From the NCBI RefSeq assembly GCF_000002995.4, contig NW_025062479.1:2377721-2441720 (forward strand): a stretch of DNA of 64,000 nucleotides, written 5' to 3'. This document shows, piece by piece, positions 1-16,189 of this stretch; within the stretch, counting starts at the first letter, position 1; each line of letters starts with the position of its first letter. The DNA comes from Brugia malayi (taxonomy: Eukaryota > Nematoda > Chromadorea > Rhabditida > Onchocercidae). The notes under the pieces were generated by a model. That model was not told the DNA's origin. It ran no database searches and saw nothing but the letters and a program-made list of their open reading frames with translations. The position numbers and the translations under genes were made by a program.

Positions 1-56
1 TTTATAGGCTAGAGATAATTGATTCGATAGCATAAAGGAAGCTGCGGACAGTACCG

Positions 57-97
57 TATAGGGGAAATATATCATTCTTCCGGTATATTTCCCTATA
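57..97. repeat. short imperfect hairpin
   Basis: The arms 57-71 (TATAGGGGAAATATA) and 84-97 (TATATTTCCCTATA) are complementary apart from one extra G, around a 12-nt loop. No function is assigned. Confidence 0.5.
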
Positions 98-834
98 GAA
101 AAAAATAATTAACGCCCTTGTTTGCTGGTTATGCAATAAATTCAGGCTGTAATTTTATATTCCATTGTTAAAGCTTTAGGATTCAACATGTACTAAGAAT
201 GAAATAAAACTAAACTAAAAGTTGAGCGAAAATAGTAGCTAAGACATGAGATTTACAGACAAAAATACAAAGCGAGAAACAGAAACTCCATATCTTGTTA
301 TTCATCCGCAAACATCTTGAAATCACAGATGCTTGTGTGTGCTACCAATTTAAAGACTAGATAAAGATACTTGGGAAAATTTTATCAGATGTTGTCGTGC
401 AGATCTAAAAAACTACTATGTACACAATAAGGGCGGTTCCTGAGAATTTAACGTGTTATAAGCGTGCTCACCATTTCTTCTGTTTGATAAATTTGATAGA
501 GATGGTTACTATTTGTTCTCCATGTTTTTAGCAGTTGTTCCCTTTTGTGTAAAGTAACATTGCTTAAGCGAAGTGTGATTAAAAAACCAGACTACAACCT
601 TCATATGGATAATTTTCCAAAAAACAAATTCAAAAAGAAATTTAAATGAGAAAGACTTGAGATGGAGTAAGTACAAAAGCTGTACCGATAAGCATTTGTA
701 TATAATGTGTTCCAAAATATCCCGAATTTGAAATGCTCATCATTGCTTCTTTACTGCAATGCTTAACTTTTAATGAATCCATCTCCGCAAATACATGCCC
801 ATTTCTAGCCGCATAAGCAATATAGTACCATTTC

Positions 835-867
<33 letters not shown>

Positions 868-1903
868 CAACGAAAAATAATACAAAAAAGTAGGACAGGA
901 CAATAACAAACAGAAGAAAGCAGAGCTGAAATTTAAAATAATGATAGGAAATGAACAAATTTTTTGTAAATGACTTTTTTTGCATGGTCATGCGTTACAT
1001 CTTTCTGAACAAATGAATGAACAGATGCATAGAGCACGCACATGGGAAAATATTTCTGCCACTTTAGTCATAGAAATAGTTTTAAAAACTATGCTTCAAG
1101 AACGAAACATGAGAAAAGGTATGTAGGATTTTATCTATATCTACTCTCAAAACATGAGAATAAATATAAATAAGTCCTACATTTGACCGTTAAGTAACCA
1201 GTAACAAATCGTTAACATAGGTTGACAGTTGCCTCATTCAAATTTGTACCTACACGGATCTCTCTCACAAACGCCTATTCTCAATATCTGTCGAGATGTG
1301 AAGCAAATGAAAACCAGGAAACGTTGTAATATGACGTTACACGAACATCTCTTAAAGGTTATAATATGAATATCTCTTAAAAAGCAAGGAAAAATTATAC
1401 TATAGGTTTATCAAATTAGCCTTGAACGGAAGGGGTTGTTCGGCCTTGAAATCAGATAGCATGAGGAAAAACGACAAACATGTGCTCTTAACTCTACAAA
1501 ACCGATGTGAGCAAAGAATGTTTTTTTAACAAAGACAATGTCACTGTTGGTACATGGTACCATATCAGTAACAATAACGTCACGTCAACGTTTATGAGCA
1601 TTCTTCGCTCATTCCAAACTTGTTATTTTGCAGGTCTATTATGGAGGAATAAAACTGTTGACTTTTTATCATCCCTCCAAAAAGACGTGTTATATTGGCC
1701 ATCACAAGGGTTTAAATTAAAAGATTCTGATTCGAATTTTTTGGAAAAGGGACATTTTTTAATTCATATATTATCAATTACATTACATTGTTAATGCTGC
1801 GATAAGTCTTAAACAAAAAAAAATAAAAAAATAAATGAGCAAAATAAAAGAAACAGTAGGAAATAACATGCAAAAAATGCTGAATTATATACAAGCAAGA
1901 TAC
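98..1903. other. no gene supported
   Basis: This stretch has a more balanced base composition than most of the window. Its open frames are short and I could not build a gene from them. An A homopolymer of about 29 bases lies near 837-865. A plus-strand open stretch (about 1507-1794) contains a segment matching the decayed gene downstream in inverted orientation; see the findings. Confidence 0.4.
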
Positions 1904-2038
1904 CTCAAAGCGTGCACGACAGGAGGATTTGCTCACGAAACTTCTGGGATTTCTTACACCATAGCGACGTTCAAACTCACGTGATAAATGTCGTGATGTC
2001 GGTCGTACCCAACCATAACTCCGTTCTTCACCATTCAT
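1904..2038 (-). CDS. isolated coding-like exon, unknown family
   Basis: This is an open segment of 45 codons from an ATG at 2038, beginning MNGEERSYGWVRP and ending at a plausible donor (GAG|GTATCT) in phase 0. It is basic and arginine-rich. The same frame stays open upstream of the ATG for about 13 more codons to a TGA. An AG (TTTAAG) lies six bases before the ATG and could accept a spliced leader. I could not find a convincing next exon toward coordinate 1, so the gene is incomplete or decayed. I do not recognise the family. It lies about 800 bp past the decayed gene on the same strand and may belong to the same remnant. Confidence 0.3.
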
Positions 2039-2846
2039 CACACCCTTAAATGTTAAACCACCCTTAACTTCATAACTTCATATCATAAAGCTACGTTCAT
2101 AAAATATAAAAGTCAACCACTACTCATCTTCTGTACTGCTCTGAAAACAAACAACATTGGAAAATCACAAAACCTCCAACAAGATTTTATAAAATACATA
2201 TGTGGCACCAAACTACAATAACTAAAACAGCATTTCCAAGCTTCGACAAAAAAAGGGAAAGCAGTCAACAAATATTGAGCAATCAGTTATAACATGTGAT
2301 AAAACTATTAACCGCTGCGTTCCCAACTTTTTACTCACATTTTTCGATGCATATAAAGGCTCTCAATACTTTCACTACAATTAGCATGCATAAAACATCC
2401 ACATCTATCAGTTCGATATGGAAAATATCAAGTAGAACAACACGAAACAAAAAGTTCTTTGAAAAGACAAGGAAGTGCAAACACTAAACAAGCGGACAGG
2501 AAATGTTGAATGATACCTAAGAAAATAATCAGTTTCTATATTATAGGAATTACTAACACATATATACAAATTAACGACCAGCCACTATGTCAGAAGCTAC
2601 ACTGTTCTCAGAATGCTAAATGTATGGAAATACTAATCTATTTCATTCGATGTTCCAAGATTCAGGGATTAGGATCTAATAGGATCTGCAGTTTAAAATA
2701 TGAGATTTAGGAAGCCTTATATATACTCTGGAACAGTTTACCAATCGGACAAACAACTAAATAGTAATGTAATGAAACTTGGGATGCTCTGATATGCTCC
2801 AATTATATACAGGCATCGTAATATGGAAAATAGAGGATAGTGATCT
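2039..2846. other. no gene supported
   Basis: There is a strong minus-strand acceptor-like sequence near 2141-2160 (TTGTTTGTTTTCAG), but the bases after it hit stops within a few codons in every frame. Otherwise I see nothing I can support. Confidence 0.4.
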
Positions 2847-4193
2847 TTAGTAGGTATCATGGTAAAGATCTACAACATGTCTTTTAGAGGGAAGTCTAAA
2901 ATGTATATATAAGCAGTGAATGAACCAGTGGAACAAAATAAACCTACCTGTGCATGGCTGAAGGAGGTCCAAAGGGGAGGTACTCGACGTGACCTTCCAC
3001 TGACGTCCATAATAGACCTGCAGAGTCATTTTAATCAGTTTTTTCTTTACCTTGATTAGCGCTAACAATACGCAAAACAGTCTTGAATTTCTTCAAGGCA
3101 TTCTTGAGGAGAGTGTGAACTGATACTTCTCTCTAGAAAGCATTTCTTCAACTGAAGCAATATCCAGAAAATTTAACGGATGACTATCAGCTGTAACTAA
3201 AAAGAACAAAAGTCATTACTTCACCGATACATAATGCTTAGCATAACTTAGGGAAAAAGGGAGGAAGAATGAAGAATCTTTCTTTCACTATCGAATATAT
3301 CTCTAAAACATGCAAGAGTTCGTCATTGAAAGAAATCAAATCTCTCTCTGTACAAAGGCTGCTATTAGTATTTCATTTCTTTCCATCATATAATTTACAA
3401 TTAGTATTTTAATTGCATATTTCGAAGGTACACTTTGAAACCACTCACCAACAGCTTATATAATGCCACAAATAAATACAGACAACAATCCGACAACCCA
3501 AAGTTATGACACAATGAAAACTGAAAGCCAGTAACTTTCTATAATAACAGTAGGATAAACAACAATATATCACTGCCTCCTCATTTGTCACCCATCCATA
3601 ACTATCTCTCTTATCATTTATGTGTCCTCTTCATCTTCGCAGCAATACCTTCCATATTCCTCTCAATTCAAAATCATTGTCACACATTTTCCCACACATC
3701 TTCCTGGCTCTCCTCATTAAACATCATATTTCTCGCTGCTAATTGTACAGGCGACAATTGATTAACTCTTGCCGTGCTTCCCCATGCACCAACTAACTCA
3801 GTGACCGACAAAAAACCATCTTCACAACAAAGCTGAATTTTATATGGCCCTCAATGATCCGTTATCTTGAGACGAAACGAAAATTGTTCGTCCCCAGCAA
3901 TAAAATGGTGCCAGATATTGCGAGGAACTTCGATACGGAGAGTTATGTATCAAAAAGTTGTTTATGAGGTATGGTATAAACCTAATAGGTAATTCATTTC
4001 TTGAAATCTTCAATAAAGCCGTAAAATGCAATTAAAGTAGGAATTTTTAAGGATTCAAATTGCGGATAGATATTTTATAGAACCGAAAAGATGGACATAT
4101 ACAGCAGATATACCTTGGCTGGATATCATTCCTGATGGAATAACATGCTAGATTTCAAACAAGGATCGACAAGAATCAAAGTGCAATGCTAGG
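2847..4193 (-). pseudogene. decayed multi-exon protein gene, unknown family
   Basis: Several minus-strand segments read like coding sequence and partly join in phase. Segment 4114-4193 is open except for a TAG at 4148-4150. Segment about 3683-3945 (contains IEVPRNIWHHFIAGDEQ and ELVGAWGSTARVNQLSP) has an in-frame TGA at 3851-3853 and ends at TGA 3680-3682. Segment 3051-3196 (starts near ADSHPLNFLDIASVEEML) changes frame near 3135, then continues HTLLKNALKKFKT. Exon 2948-3017 (LLWTSVEGHVEYLPFGPPS) and final exon 2847-2895 (LPSKRHVVDLYHDTY, stop TAA) join in phase through GT-AG introns of 33 and 52 bp. The stops and the frame break suggest a pseudogene. Assembly errors in a live gene are the alternative. 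The middle links between segments are not established, and I do not recognise the family. Confidence 0.45.
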
Positions 4194-4489
4194 CTGAAAG
4201 TCGAATTGCACCACAGAGCAAAAAATACAATTAATCAACTCAATTAGGAATCGTTATTTATCGTCCAAAAGGGAAGGGGATTTAAACGAAGAAGATTTCG
4301 GAGATGTGTAAATTCCGACAAAAATTAATTTTGAGAATGATTCAACGATTGCATGAATATCATTTTGACAATTTAACAACAACGGATTTTAATAGTGGCA
4401 CTAGAAATATATGCAGCAGCAGCGGTTGAAACGGTTACAACAAGAATAATGTATCACAACGTAGTAAACATTCGGTGGATTGTTTAATA

Positions 4490-4720
4490 TCGTCCAGTAT
4501 TTACTCTATATTATCGTGTAACTGTAATATTACACAATATCGTATATTATCATAAGTAATTACTTGTTATCATATAAATGCAATATTATATATTATCAAA
4601 TAAGCAATTGTTTATTTATCATCTTATTATATAATATCATATATTATCACATAGATAATTGCTTATTATCATATAAATGCTGTTCTATATAATATCATAT
4701 AAGATTAATAAAGGTTATTG
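4490..4720. repeat. diverged AT-rich tandem duplication
   Basis: Segments 4557-4604 and 4656-4703 are two diverged copies offset by 99 bp, sharing a TTATCATATAAATGC core. The surrounding bases repeat ATATTATC-type words. The block sits just past the point where composition changes to strongly AT-rich. Confidence 0.55.
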
Positions 4721-6135
4721 CTAATAAAATGGAATTATAGCAACAAGGAAAATGAATGGGAAGACCTTTTTCTGACACTCATTATATCTATCAATTGATA
4801 AAGTTGCAAAGTATTTTTTATCAGTTAGTAATCATATATATATGTAAATAATGTTGGGGATTAGAATTAAATGTCAATAACAATTATCAGTTATTACATA
4901 TCAAGATCGATTAACAAGACTAGTTAATATATGATCGAATATTTTTGAAAATAAGAAACTAACGATGAAAATAAAGATTGTTGGCATTTTGTTGGGAATG
5001 GATCAATTTATCAGAATGAGAGTGAAAAATTTAATTTAAAAAATAAAAAAAAAAAAAAGTCAAATAGGAGCAAAGAAGAAAAAAAAAAGTCTTAAAAATG
5101 ATTCTAAGAAAATATTTCATATTTAATATTTGTGTTTCAGAAAAACTCAAAGCATTCTTATTTCAGGTTAAATGCATATTTATGAAACTTTTTGAAATTT
5201 TTTTTTCCTTTTTTTGGAGGGATAATCAATCGATCACAATGAGAAAAGATAAAAAAAAACAAATGATTTCGCTACAATGTGCTTCTGCTATGCAAAACAA
5301 CTGTGTAAAACCAGTTTCATCACACAATCCTTTCACATTTCTAACTGCTAACACAGCCAATGATTTTATTACTCTTTCACATATACTTTATCCTTCAAGC
5401 CTTTAAGAAATTTCTGGAAAATTATCACAAAAAGAAAAAAAAAAAATATTATAAATCTACACATTTTTTTTTAGTAAATTGTTTAGTGAAAGAAATGTAT
5501 TACCTCGTTTATTTAAATTTTGATCAAAAACAGATACCAAACAAAAAGAAAGAAAAAATGCAGTAGCGCAGATGGCGATCAATAAACCATTGTAACTTTC
5601 ACAAATAAACAAGTTGTGTAAGAAAACAGTCCGAATTAATATTTTCAAAATTTAACAATCAGTTGTTATTCATCTTGCATTGGAATTTTCAATGATATAT
5701 TAGCTTAATTTCAATTCAAAAAAAAAAAAAAGAAAAGATCTTCCATTCTTTTAAATTTATCATTTCTTCTTTCTATCTATACATTGTTATTTTTTTTTCT
5801 TTTTCTTCCATTTTTTCTTCGATTTTCAGGAAAATGATTCCATTTTGAAATGATGAAAGTATTCGTAAGGATATCATTTACTCTAACATAATATATCAAT
5901 GTCATCTTTGAACATTTAAGTAGATAGATACATACGGCAGCAAGTCAATCATATATATATATATATTGTTTTAGAAAACGATAAAATAAGAGGAAATTTT
6001 CTTTTTTTTTTTTCTTTTTTATACAGTTTGAAAAAAAAAGCAGCACACATAGTTCAAAAAAAAAAAAAAAAAAGAAAAAGAAAAAAAAAAACCGATAATT
6101 GTTAATTTTTTTTCTCTTGAATGCCACATCAGCTA
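4721..6135. other. AT-rich spacer, probably including kinase 3' UTR
   Basis: No gene is supported. Stretches with A or T homopolymers and (AT)n surround a more complex block at about 5250-5410. The block lies downstream of the kinase stop and may be 3' untranslated or intergenic sequence. Its open frames have no splice or start support. Confidence 0.35.
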
Positions 6136-9054
<2,919 letters not shown>

Positions 9055-12000
9055 CCTAAAAATTGACTGATCCTGAAAACTGAAATTTTAACCAAGCGTA
9101 CATAATGTAAATGAAAAATTCATGGTTAGAGATTATAACGATCGTTTTCCGTTTGATAAGAATTATAGGAATAAATATCAAATATCCGATATCTAAATAT
9201 AATAGTTAAATGCTGTTACAAACAATAATAAACTGGAACTGATACAAATTCATATCACTGTAACTGATTCATATCATTCATTTCAACTAATGCGAAGAAA
9301 AAAATTAAATATCTACGAGGGAGGGGGTGAGAGAAAGATGGAGAGAGAGGGAGAGTGAAAAAAAGGAAATTCATTGATAAAATAGTTAGAATAAACAAAA
9401 TGCATATGAAAATAAATGTGAAGAGAATGAAATTTGATGAGTAAAAAGAAAAAAAAAAATGAATGGAAAAGTGATAGCTTGATGTATCATACGGCATAAC
9501 AATTCCATTGTGAGCTATCAAATTTATAAGTGATAAAAAAAAAAAATTTTTTTTTCTATTTGCTTTTTAGAAAATGCATTATTTATGGATCACTTATATC
9601 TAATCTATTAATATCTAAATTTACATCACATTTGTTTGCAAAACATAAATGAAAACTTGATAAATAAGTAAATTTGATAAGTGGTATACATGATATGATA
9701 CGATATATATGCGATATACTTGTCATATTTCAAACATTTTCTAATCTTACTTTAAAAAAAAAATTACAAATGCTCAATTTATTGCTACATCTATGATTAA
9801 ATATTTTATCAATGCTTAAAAGAAGATCAAAGATATGATATTTCTTTCATAAAGTTCCTATCTTTTTTTTTTTTTTTCATAAAAATAATTAATATGGAAT
9901 AAATCTTATGTAAAAACTAAGTATTAAAAATTCCATGCATATATATATATATATATGAGGATATGATGATAATGGTATGATAAGAAAGAAAAGATATTCT
10001 GATGATGTGATATAACAATAATATGAAATATTATGTACAATAACATCGTCAATTCAGGAAACTTTTGAAAACTGTCTAATTAATAAATTTAAAAAATGCA
10101 AGTTGAACAAAATAATGAACTTATACAGTAATAAAGTAAAAATTTTTACAATGAAAAGTACAAGTGAATTGATGATAGTTCAGAAGTGTAACTATAAAAA
10201 GAAAAATGTTTCTTTTTTTTTCTCAAAAATTAGAGCTATTTGAAAGGTAAAAGGTTATGTGTACAGTAAAGTGCAATGGTTTTTTTTTTTTTTTTTCTTT
10301 TTCTTTTTTTTCCGATGAAAACATTGATAAAATTAAAATAAAATTATATTATAAATAAGAATTAATTTAAATTGAAAATATATCGTCAGAATATGGAAAA
10401 ATGCTTATTTCACTCTTTCGATTCATTATAACCTTCCAATTCTACTACATTTTTTCTCTTAAATATTAAACGAATTCAATTTCCAAATGGAGATTGATTG
10501 TGTTTCATTTTCAGGAATAAAGCTTAAATTTAATTTAAACTCAGAATTTTACAAATCACATACTGTGAATTCAACAGCAGCAATGCATTTGTTTATATTT
10601 ATCAGCAGCATTCAGTGTAAAATATAGCATATAATAACAAATTTTCATCAACAAAAAAAAAAAGAAATGAATCAAAACTTTAAAAAAATTTTCAGTGTTA
10701 ATGACAAGATAGATAAATGAGGTAAGTATGAAAAAGAATTACTGAAAAAAAGATACGTAAATATATGAAAAGGACGGACGATCAACAACAAAAAAAAAAA
10801 TGAATCTTAGAAAACACATTTATATTGTATCAGTTTATCGTATATATTCATTCAAATGTATATAATTATGTAAACTTTCAATTGAATCACTAAATTTTTT
10901 CAAAAAATAAAGATAAAAAAAAATTAAAAACTAAAAAAATAAAAAAAAATAAAGGACTGAAAATATGGCTCACCAAAAAATATGCCGGGAAAAAGAAGTT
11001 AACACGGATGACTTGTGATATTGGACAATTTAAAAAAAAAAAAAAAAAAAGTTAAAAAATGTCATCAAAATTTGTCACATCAACATTTTATTTTAACCTA
11101 TTATATATACATCTAAATGCAAGAAGGACTGCTATCACATCATACTAGTTTAAATTAAATTTTTAAAAATATATAATAAAAACAAAAAAATTTTTAACAT
11201 GAAATGCTTCTAAATATCTAGAATTTCCACAAAAAATAATTAATCAAAATTAAGAAATTATTATTTTAATTGTGATAAAATTAAAAATGAAATATTAACA
11301 TTTCCATATAAATGATATCAAATAAATTTTATCATAGATAAAGTGTAAAATTAAACGTAAAAATTGTATTCTTAAGTTTAATGAAACATATCAGAAATTA
11401 ACAAATCATAAAATTAGTAAAATGACACAAATGCACTAAGTACATTTAAAGCAAACAAAATAAATATTTTTTTATTTTATTTATTTATTTATTTTTTTTG
11501 CTCGGTAGCAAAGAAAGTAGCAATCAAAACAAATATTTTCTTGTTAAACAGACAAATATTTTACATTAGAAACATCATACTATTAAAAAAAAAAGAAAAG
11601 GAAATAGGTTTGCTAAGTGAATGAATCATCAAATGTGACATTTACATCAATGGATGGGACAAGTGGAACCTGCGTGGACAATTTTTATTTTACTACATTT
11701 CAATGATTTCCTTTCACAATTAATTATCAAAATTAATAAACAGCACTATAATTCATTTAATAAATGAATAAAAAAATAATTTAATATTTTGGCCAAAATT
11801 TTTTTTTCTGTATTTCAAAAGTTTAAGCTTAAGCATAAATTTAAGTCTAAGCCTAAATCATCTTTCATTCATTTATTCAAAATATGAATGAAATATTAAA
11901 ATGAAAAGATGGTTATGGGTAATGCAAAATGTCAAATTGATGACATTATCGTATAATATTCTTTGACCTTCATGAATCATCATTTTAGTACAAATTGAAA

Positions 12001-13119
12001 TTACATTGCTACTAAAATAGAAAATTACGATTAAAAGTACAAATTAAAATTAAAAAATTTGAAATAGATAGTAGCATAAAAATGAAAAGAATGATATGTT
12101 TAGTAAAATGGATGGATATCGAATAGTAGGAAAAATTTTGTTGAATTTGTTTTAATAAAATCTAAAAAATAAAAAAATTAAAATAAAAATAAATGAAAGA
12201 AAAAATAAAACAAGATCTTTTCTAATTGTAATATATCAACTGGAAATATTTATAGCAATAAAATAATATTTAAAAAATTAATAAAAATTTGAAGATAAAA
12301 GAAATTAAAAGGAATGTGGTGTGTTTGTGTGAAATTATGATTTTTCTATTTCCTTTTATTTCAAAACTTTAATAAAAAAAAAAAAAAGAAACTGGTCCAA
12401 AATCAGCAAATGATACTAATAACAATCATAGATAAAATTAGGAAGAAATTTTTTTTTTTCTTTTTTCATACAGTAGAAAATAATTAAAATAATTTTTGAT
12501 TAAATTTAAAACATCATTTTCTTTCTTTTTTTTTTTTTTTGCATTTTCTTTTTTGCTTTTCATTATAATATAAATTGAATAAATTGGATGCCAAAATACA
12601 ATATAAAAATTCATCTGTTTTTAAAATGTTTAGTTAAAAGAAAAAAGAAAAAAGCTGTCAAATTTTAATTAAAGAAATGGTAGATGAAAAATAATGCATA
12701 CATTTGTAAAGTTTTCTTTTATCACTAAACTTTTCATCAAATAACATTCATTAATTCAATTCATACAGTTAATATTTTCACTAACTTTCTTTTTTTAAAG
12801 TATTTATGAAAATTATTAAAAATAAAAAAAAAAAGCAGTATTAGATGTGTAAAATTGATTATATTAAAGAATGAAAAAAAAAATTTGAAAAATTTTTTTA
12901 AGTGATAGTATTACTAATGAAATTTTCTGATTAATAATATTAAATCATTTGTAAAAGATATAAAAAGTGAATTGAAAAGTTCCATAATAAAAATGGAAGC
13001 AAAAAAAAAAAAAAAAAAAAAGGAAAAGAAAAAAAAAAGAAAAGAAGAGAAAATTGAATGTGAAGAAGCGGAATAAATGTAAATTTTGTTTGCTTAAGTA
13101 AATTTAAAGTATCCCCCTT

Positions 13120-13182
13120 TCTTTTCTCTTTTCTCTCTTCTCTCTTTCTCTCTCCCTCTCTCTCTCTCCTCTCTCTCTTTCA
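13120..13182. repeat. CT-rich polypyrimidine tract
   Basis: An imperfect (CT)n tract broken by CCC and TTT, on the plus strand. Confidence 0.85.
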
Positions 13183-14763
13183 CCTTGTGTATGTGTATAT
13201 TGAAGTGGCATAGTATATTTAGCACACTTTATCGAAATTTTTATGCAGACAATGAATTTATTTCCGTTTTCCAATTTTTTTTATTCTTTAAATAATTACA
13301 AATCAAATTACAATTCGATTTTTTTAAAGAATTTTTTTTTTAAGAATCAATATTTGATATTACCAAATGATAGCAAATTTAGTTTATTTTTTATTTTATC
13401 GGAAATAAAATATAACTTTTGAACTTTTCCACTTTTTTTTTCCTTCATTTCCTCTTTTCCCACTTTTCTTTTTCTCTGTTCCAGTTCAAATTACTTAAGG
13501 ATAACTCATATTAATTTGTAATAATTTAATAAAATGAACTAGTAATTTTTTTTCAATTACCCAATTACAGCTACAAATATAGTTTTAAATTAATTAATTT
13601 CACTTTTTTTTTTTCAAAAATACATTTGTTCATAGCAAGAAATAAAAGTTTAATTAGTAATTAATAATATTAAATTACTTAAATAAGCATATAATTTGTT
13701 AACAGTAATATAATACTACTAAATAGATTGATCACTTTTCTAATCAAAAATTTTCAAAGCATCTCAAATCCTGATTTAACATTTCAAATTATGAATGTAG
13801 ATTAAAATATAATTTTAAGTTTTATTCTATTCTATTGCGACTAATATTTCCATTCTTCCTCATTAATCATTAACCGTACTATAATAAGACTTTAGATTTA
13901 AAATTTCAAATATTGAAAGTTTTTTCAGCAGACATTTGATTAATAAATTTCGCAAATAAATTCACAATTAATTATTACATAATTTGAATCATGTTAGCAA
14001 GTCATCCATCTAAATTATAATTAACAAAGTATTTACATAATGCATTTAATCAAAAATTATTCATAAATCAATATTTAAATAAATAAATATACTTCTAAAA
14101 TGATCAAACATAAGGGAAGGAAAAAAAAACAACATTCACCTATGCAAAATTAAGAAATATTTGTTGGCATTTTAAAAGCAAAAATTTATAGTGATAGAAT
14201 AAATAAATTTAAATGACAACAAAAAAAAAAAAAAAAGGATCATTTCAATTATTATTGCTAACTATTACACTTATAGTAGTAATAAGTAAGCTTAATATAT
14301 ATGATCGTTATTGATTATATCAGAAGAAGCAATTGATAATATAATAAGCTTCATCTAACTAATCATTACTGATAGCGATTATATCAATTAATAATAGTTA
14401 TCATGAATAATTATGTCATTAGTGACTGATAATTTTTGCATTCATATCTTATTGCTGCTACATTTTAAAACGTAAACAAAAAAGTAAACATACATACATG
14501 TGGACATAACACATAATTGTATGTACATATAAACAATAAATTGCCTGAAGAAACTTAAGAAAATATTTTTACATTTGAAAAAAAAAAACACTAATATATA
14601 TTGAAATGAGGAAAAAAAAAAAAAAAAAAAACATTCTTTTCTTTTTTCGCATCACTTTTTATTTCTATTTATTTTTTTTTTTTTTCAAATTTATTTCTTA
14701 TTTATTATCTACCATATATTTATTTAATCTTTAAAAATATATTATGGTGGAAGAAAGCACTGG

Positions 14764-14803
14764 AATGCACAGATGTGCATTAACAACGATTTCGTATGCA
14801 TAC
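14764..14803. promoter_or_regulatory. two adjacent perfect palindromes
   Basis: AATGCACA-GA-TGTGCATT (14764-14781) has perfect 8-bp arms. GTATGCATAC (14794-14803) is a perfect 10-bp palindrome. They lie in a small island of mixed composition inside the gene-free stretch. Binding by a dimeric factor is inference only. Confidence 0.3.
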
Positions 14804-16189
14804 TTTTGGATAGACCACTGATAAAAATGCAATGCTATTTGATTAAATACAATTCTTCCTCTTCCTTACTTTCATTTTCTTTTTTGAGTATATGAGTCAT
14901 GGAGAGATAGGATAATTTCATGTTTCAATATATGAAATTGTATTTTAGGATAAAATTTAGGATGAGCAACTTTGAACTTAATTTCAATTAACAAATATAT
15001 AACAATGTAGCATGAAGAAATAATTCAGGATAAGTAACCTTAATTTAACTTAAAAAAAAAAAAGAATTACTAAGAATGGTAAATTACAATATGTAATTTC
15101 AATTAATAAAAATGATAGTATTATCAATTTTTTAAAAAAAAAAATATCGGAATTTATTTAAAAATTTTTCGTTTTTTTTTTAACAAATTTAGAATGTAAA
15201 TATCATTTAAAAAAAAAAAAAAAAACAAACAAACAAACAATTCCATTCTTCAATGAAATTAATACTGACTATTTTAAAAGATAAACAATTAGTAAAGTAA
15301 TCTATTATCAATATGTTATATTTATTTATATTTGAATCAAAAAAAAAAAAAAAAAAAAAGGAAAAATTAATGAATTAATTTCACAAAAAAAAAAGAGAAA
15401 AAACCAGCAAAATAAACCACAAATCGATAAAAGGGTTTGAGAAAAAAAAAAAAAAAAAAAGGATGGAAAACATTATCAGAATGGAAAAATACAAATGAAT
15501 TGTTTCCCTTTTTCGCCAAGCAAACACATAATAATATCGATTTGATCGCATTTTTATTCATTTGGTATTTAAATAATAAGTAGCAATGCCTTACAAAAGG
15601 CGGTAATTCAAAAGAAATTGTTTAGAAAAAAAAAACGAAGTATTTATATTTTCCTTTCTTTTTTGTTTTTACTTTTCTCTTTTATTTTTTATTTTGTTTT
15701 CAAAACAATTATTATAAAATTTAAAGCATTTTTTAAAGAAATTAAACAAAACATTTTTTTCAGAAATCAGTTGATTGATCAATCAATCAATCAATCAGTC
15801 GCTTTTAAGTCCTATGTGTAAATGTTACAAGAGAATAATTGTAATCAAACAATTAATAGTTGATAAATGGATTTTTCATTTTTTTTTTTTGAATTTTTGA
15901 TTAAAAAAATTTTTTTTAAAAGAAACTGCAATGAGTGAAATTACTGAGCAAAACAATAATTTAAAAACAGAATTAATTTTTACCAGTATATGCTTACATT
16001 TACAATTCTTATTAGTTGTAAACAATTGATTTCTTAAAGATTTTTTTTTTTTTTTTTTTGTTTTTGTTTCATTTCGAAAATTTCATTTTTTATTGAAAAA
16101 ATCAAAAATTTAAGTGAAATTATAAAGCGAAAATAAATTGATTGATTGGTTTAAATTTGATTATAAGTATTTTACAATTGATTGTCATT

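Noticed and set aside
3421..3525. Minus-strand open segment with GTGAGT donor near 3449
   Set aside because: It is open in two frames, but neither phase joins the next coding segment without an immediate stop.
5098..5406. 102-codon plus-strand frame
   Set aside because: The first half is A/T-run derived, and it lies where the kinase 3' UTR is expected on the other strand.
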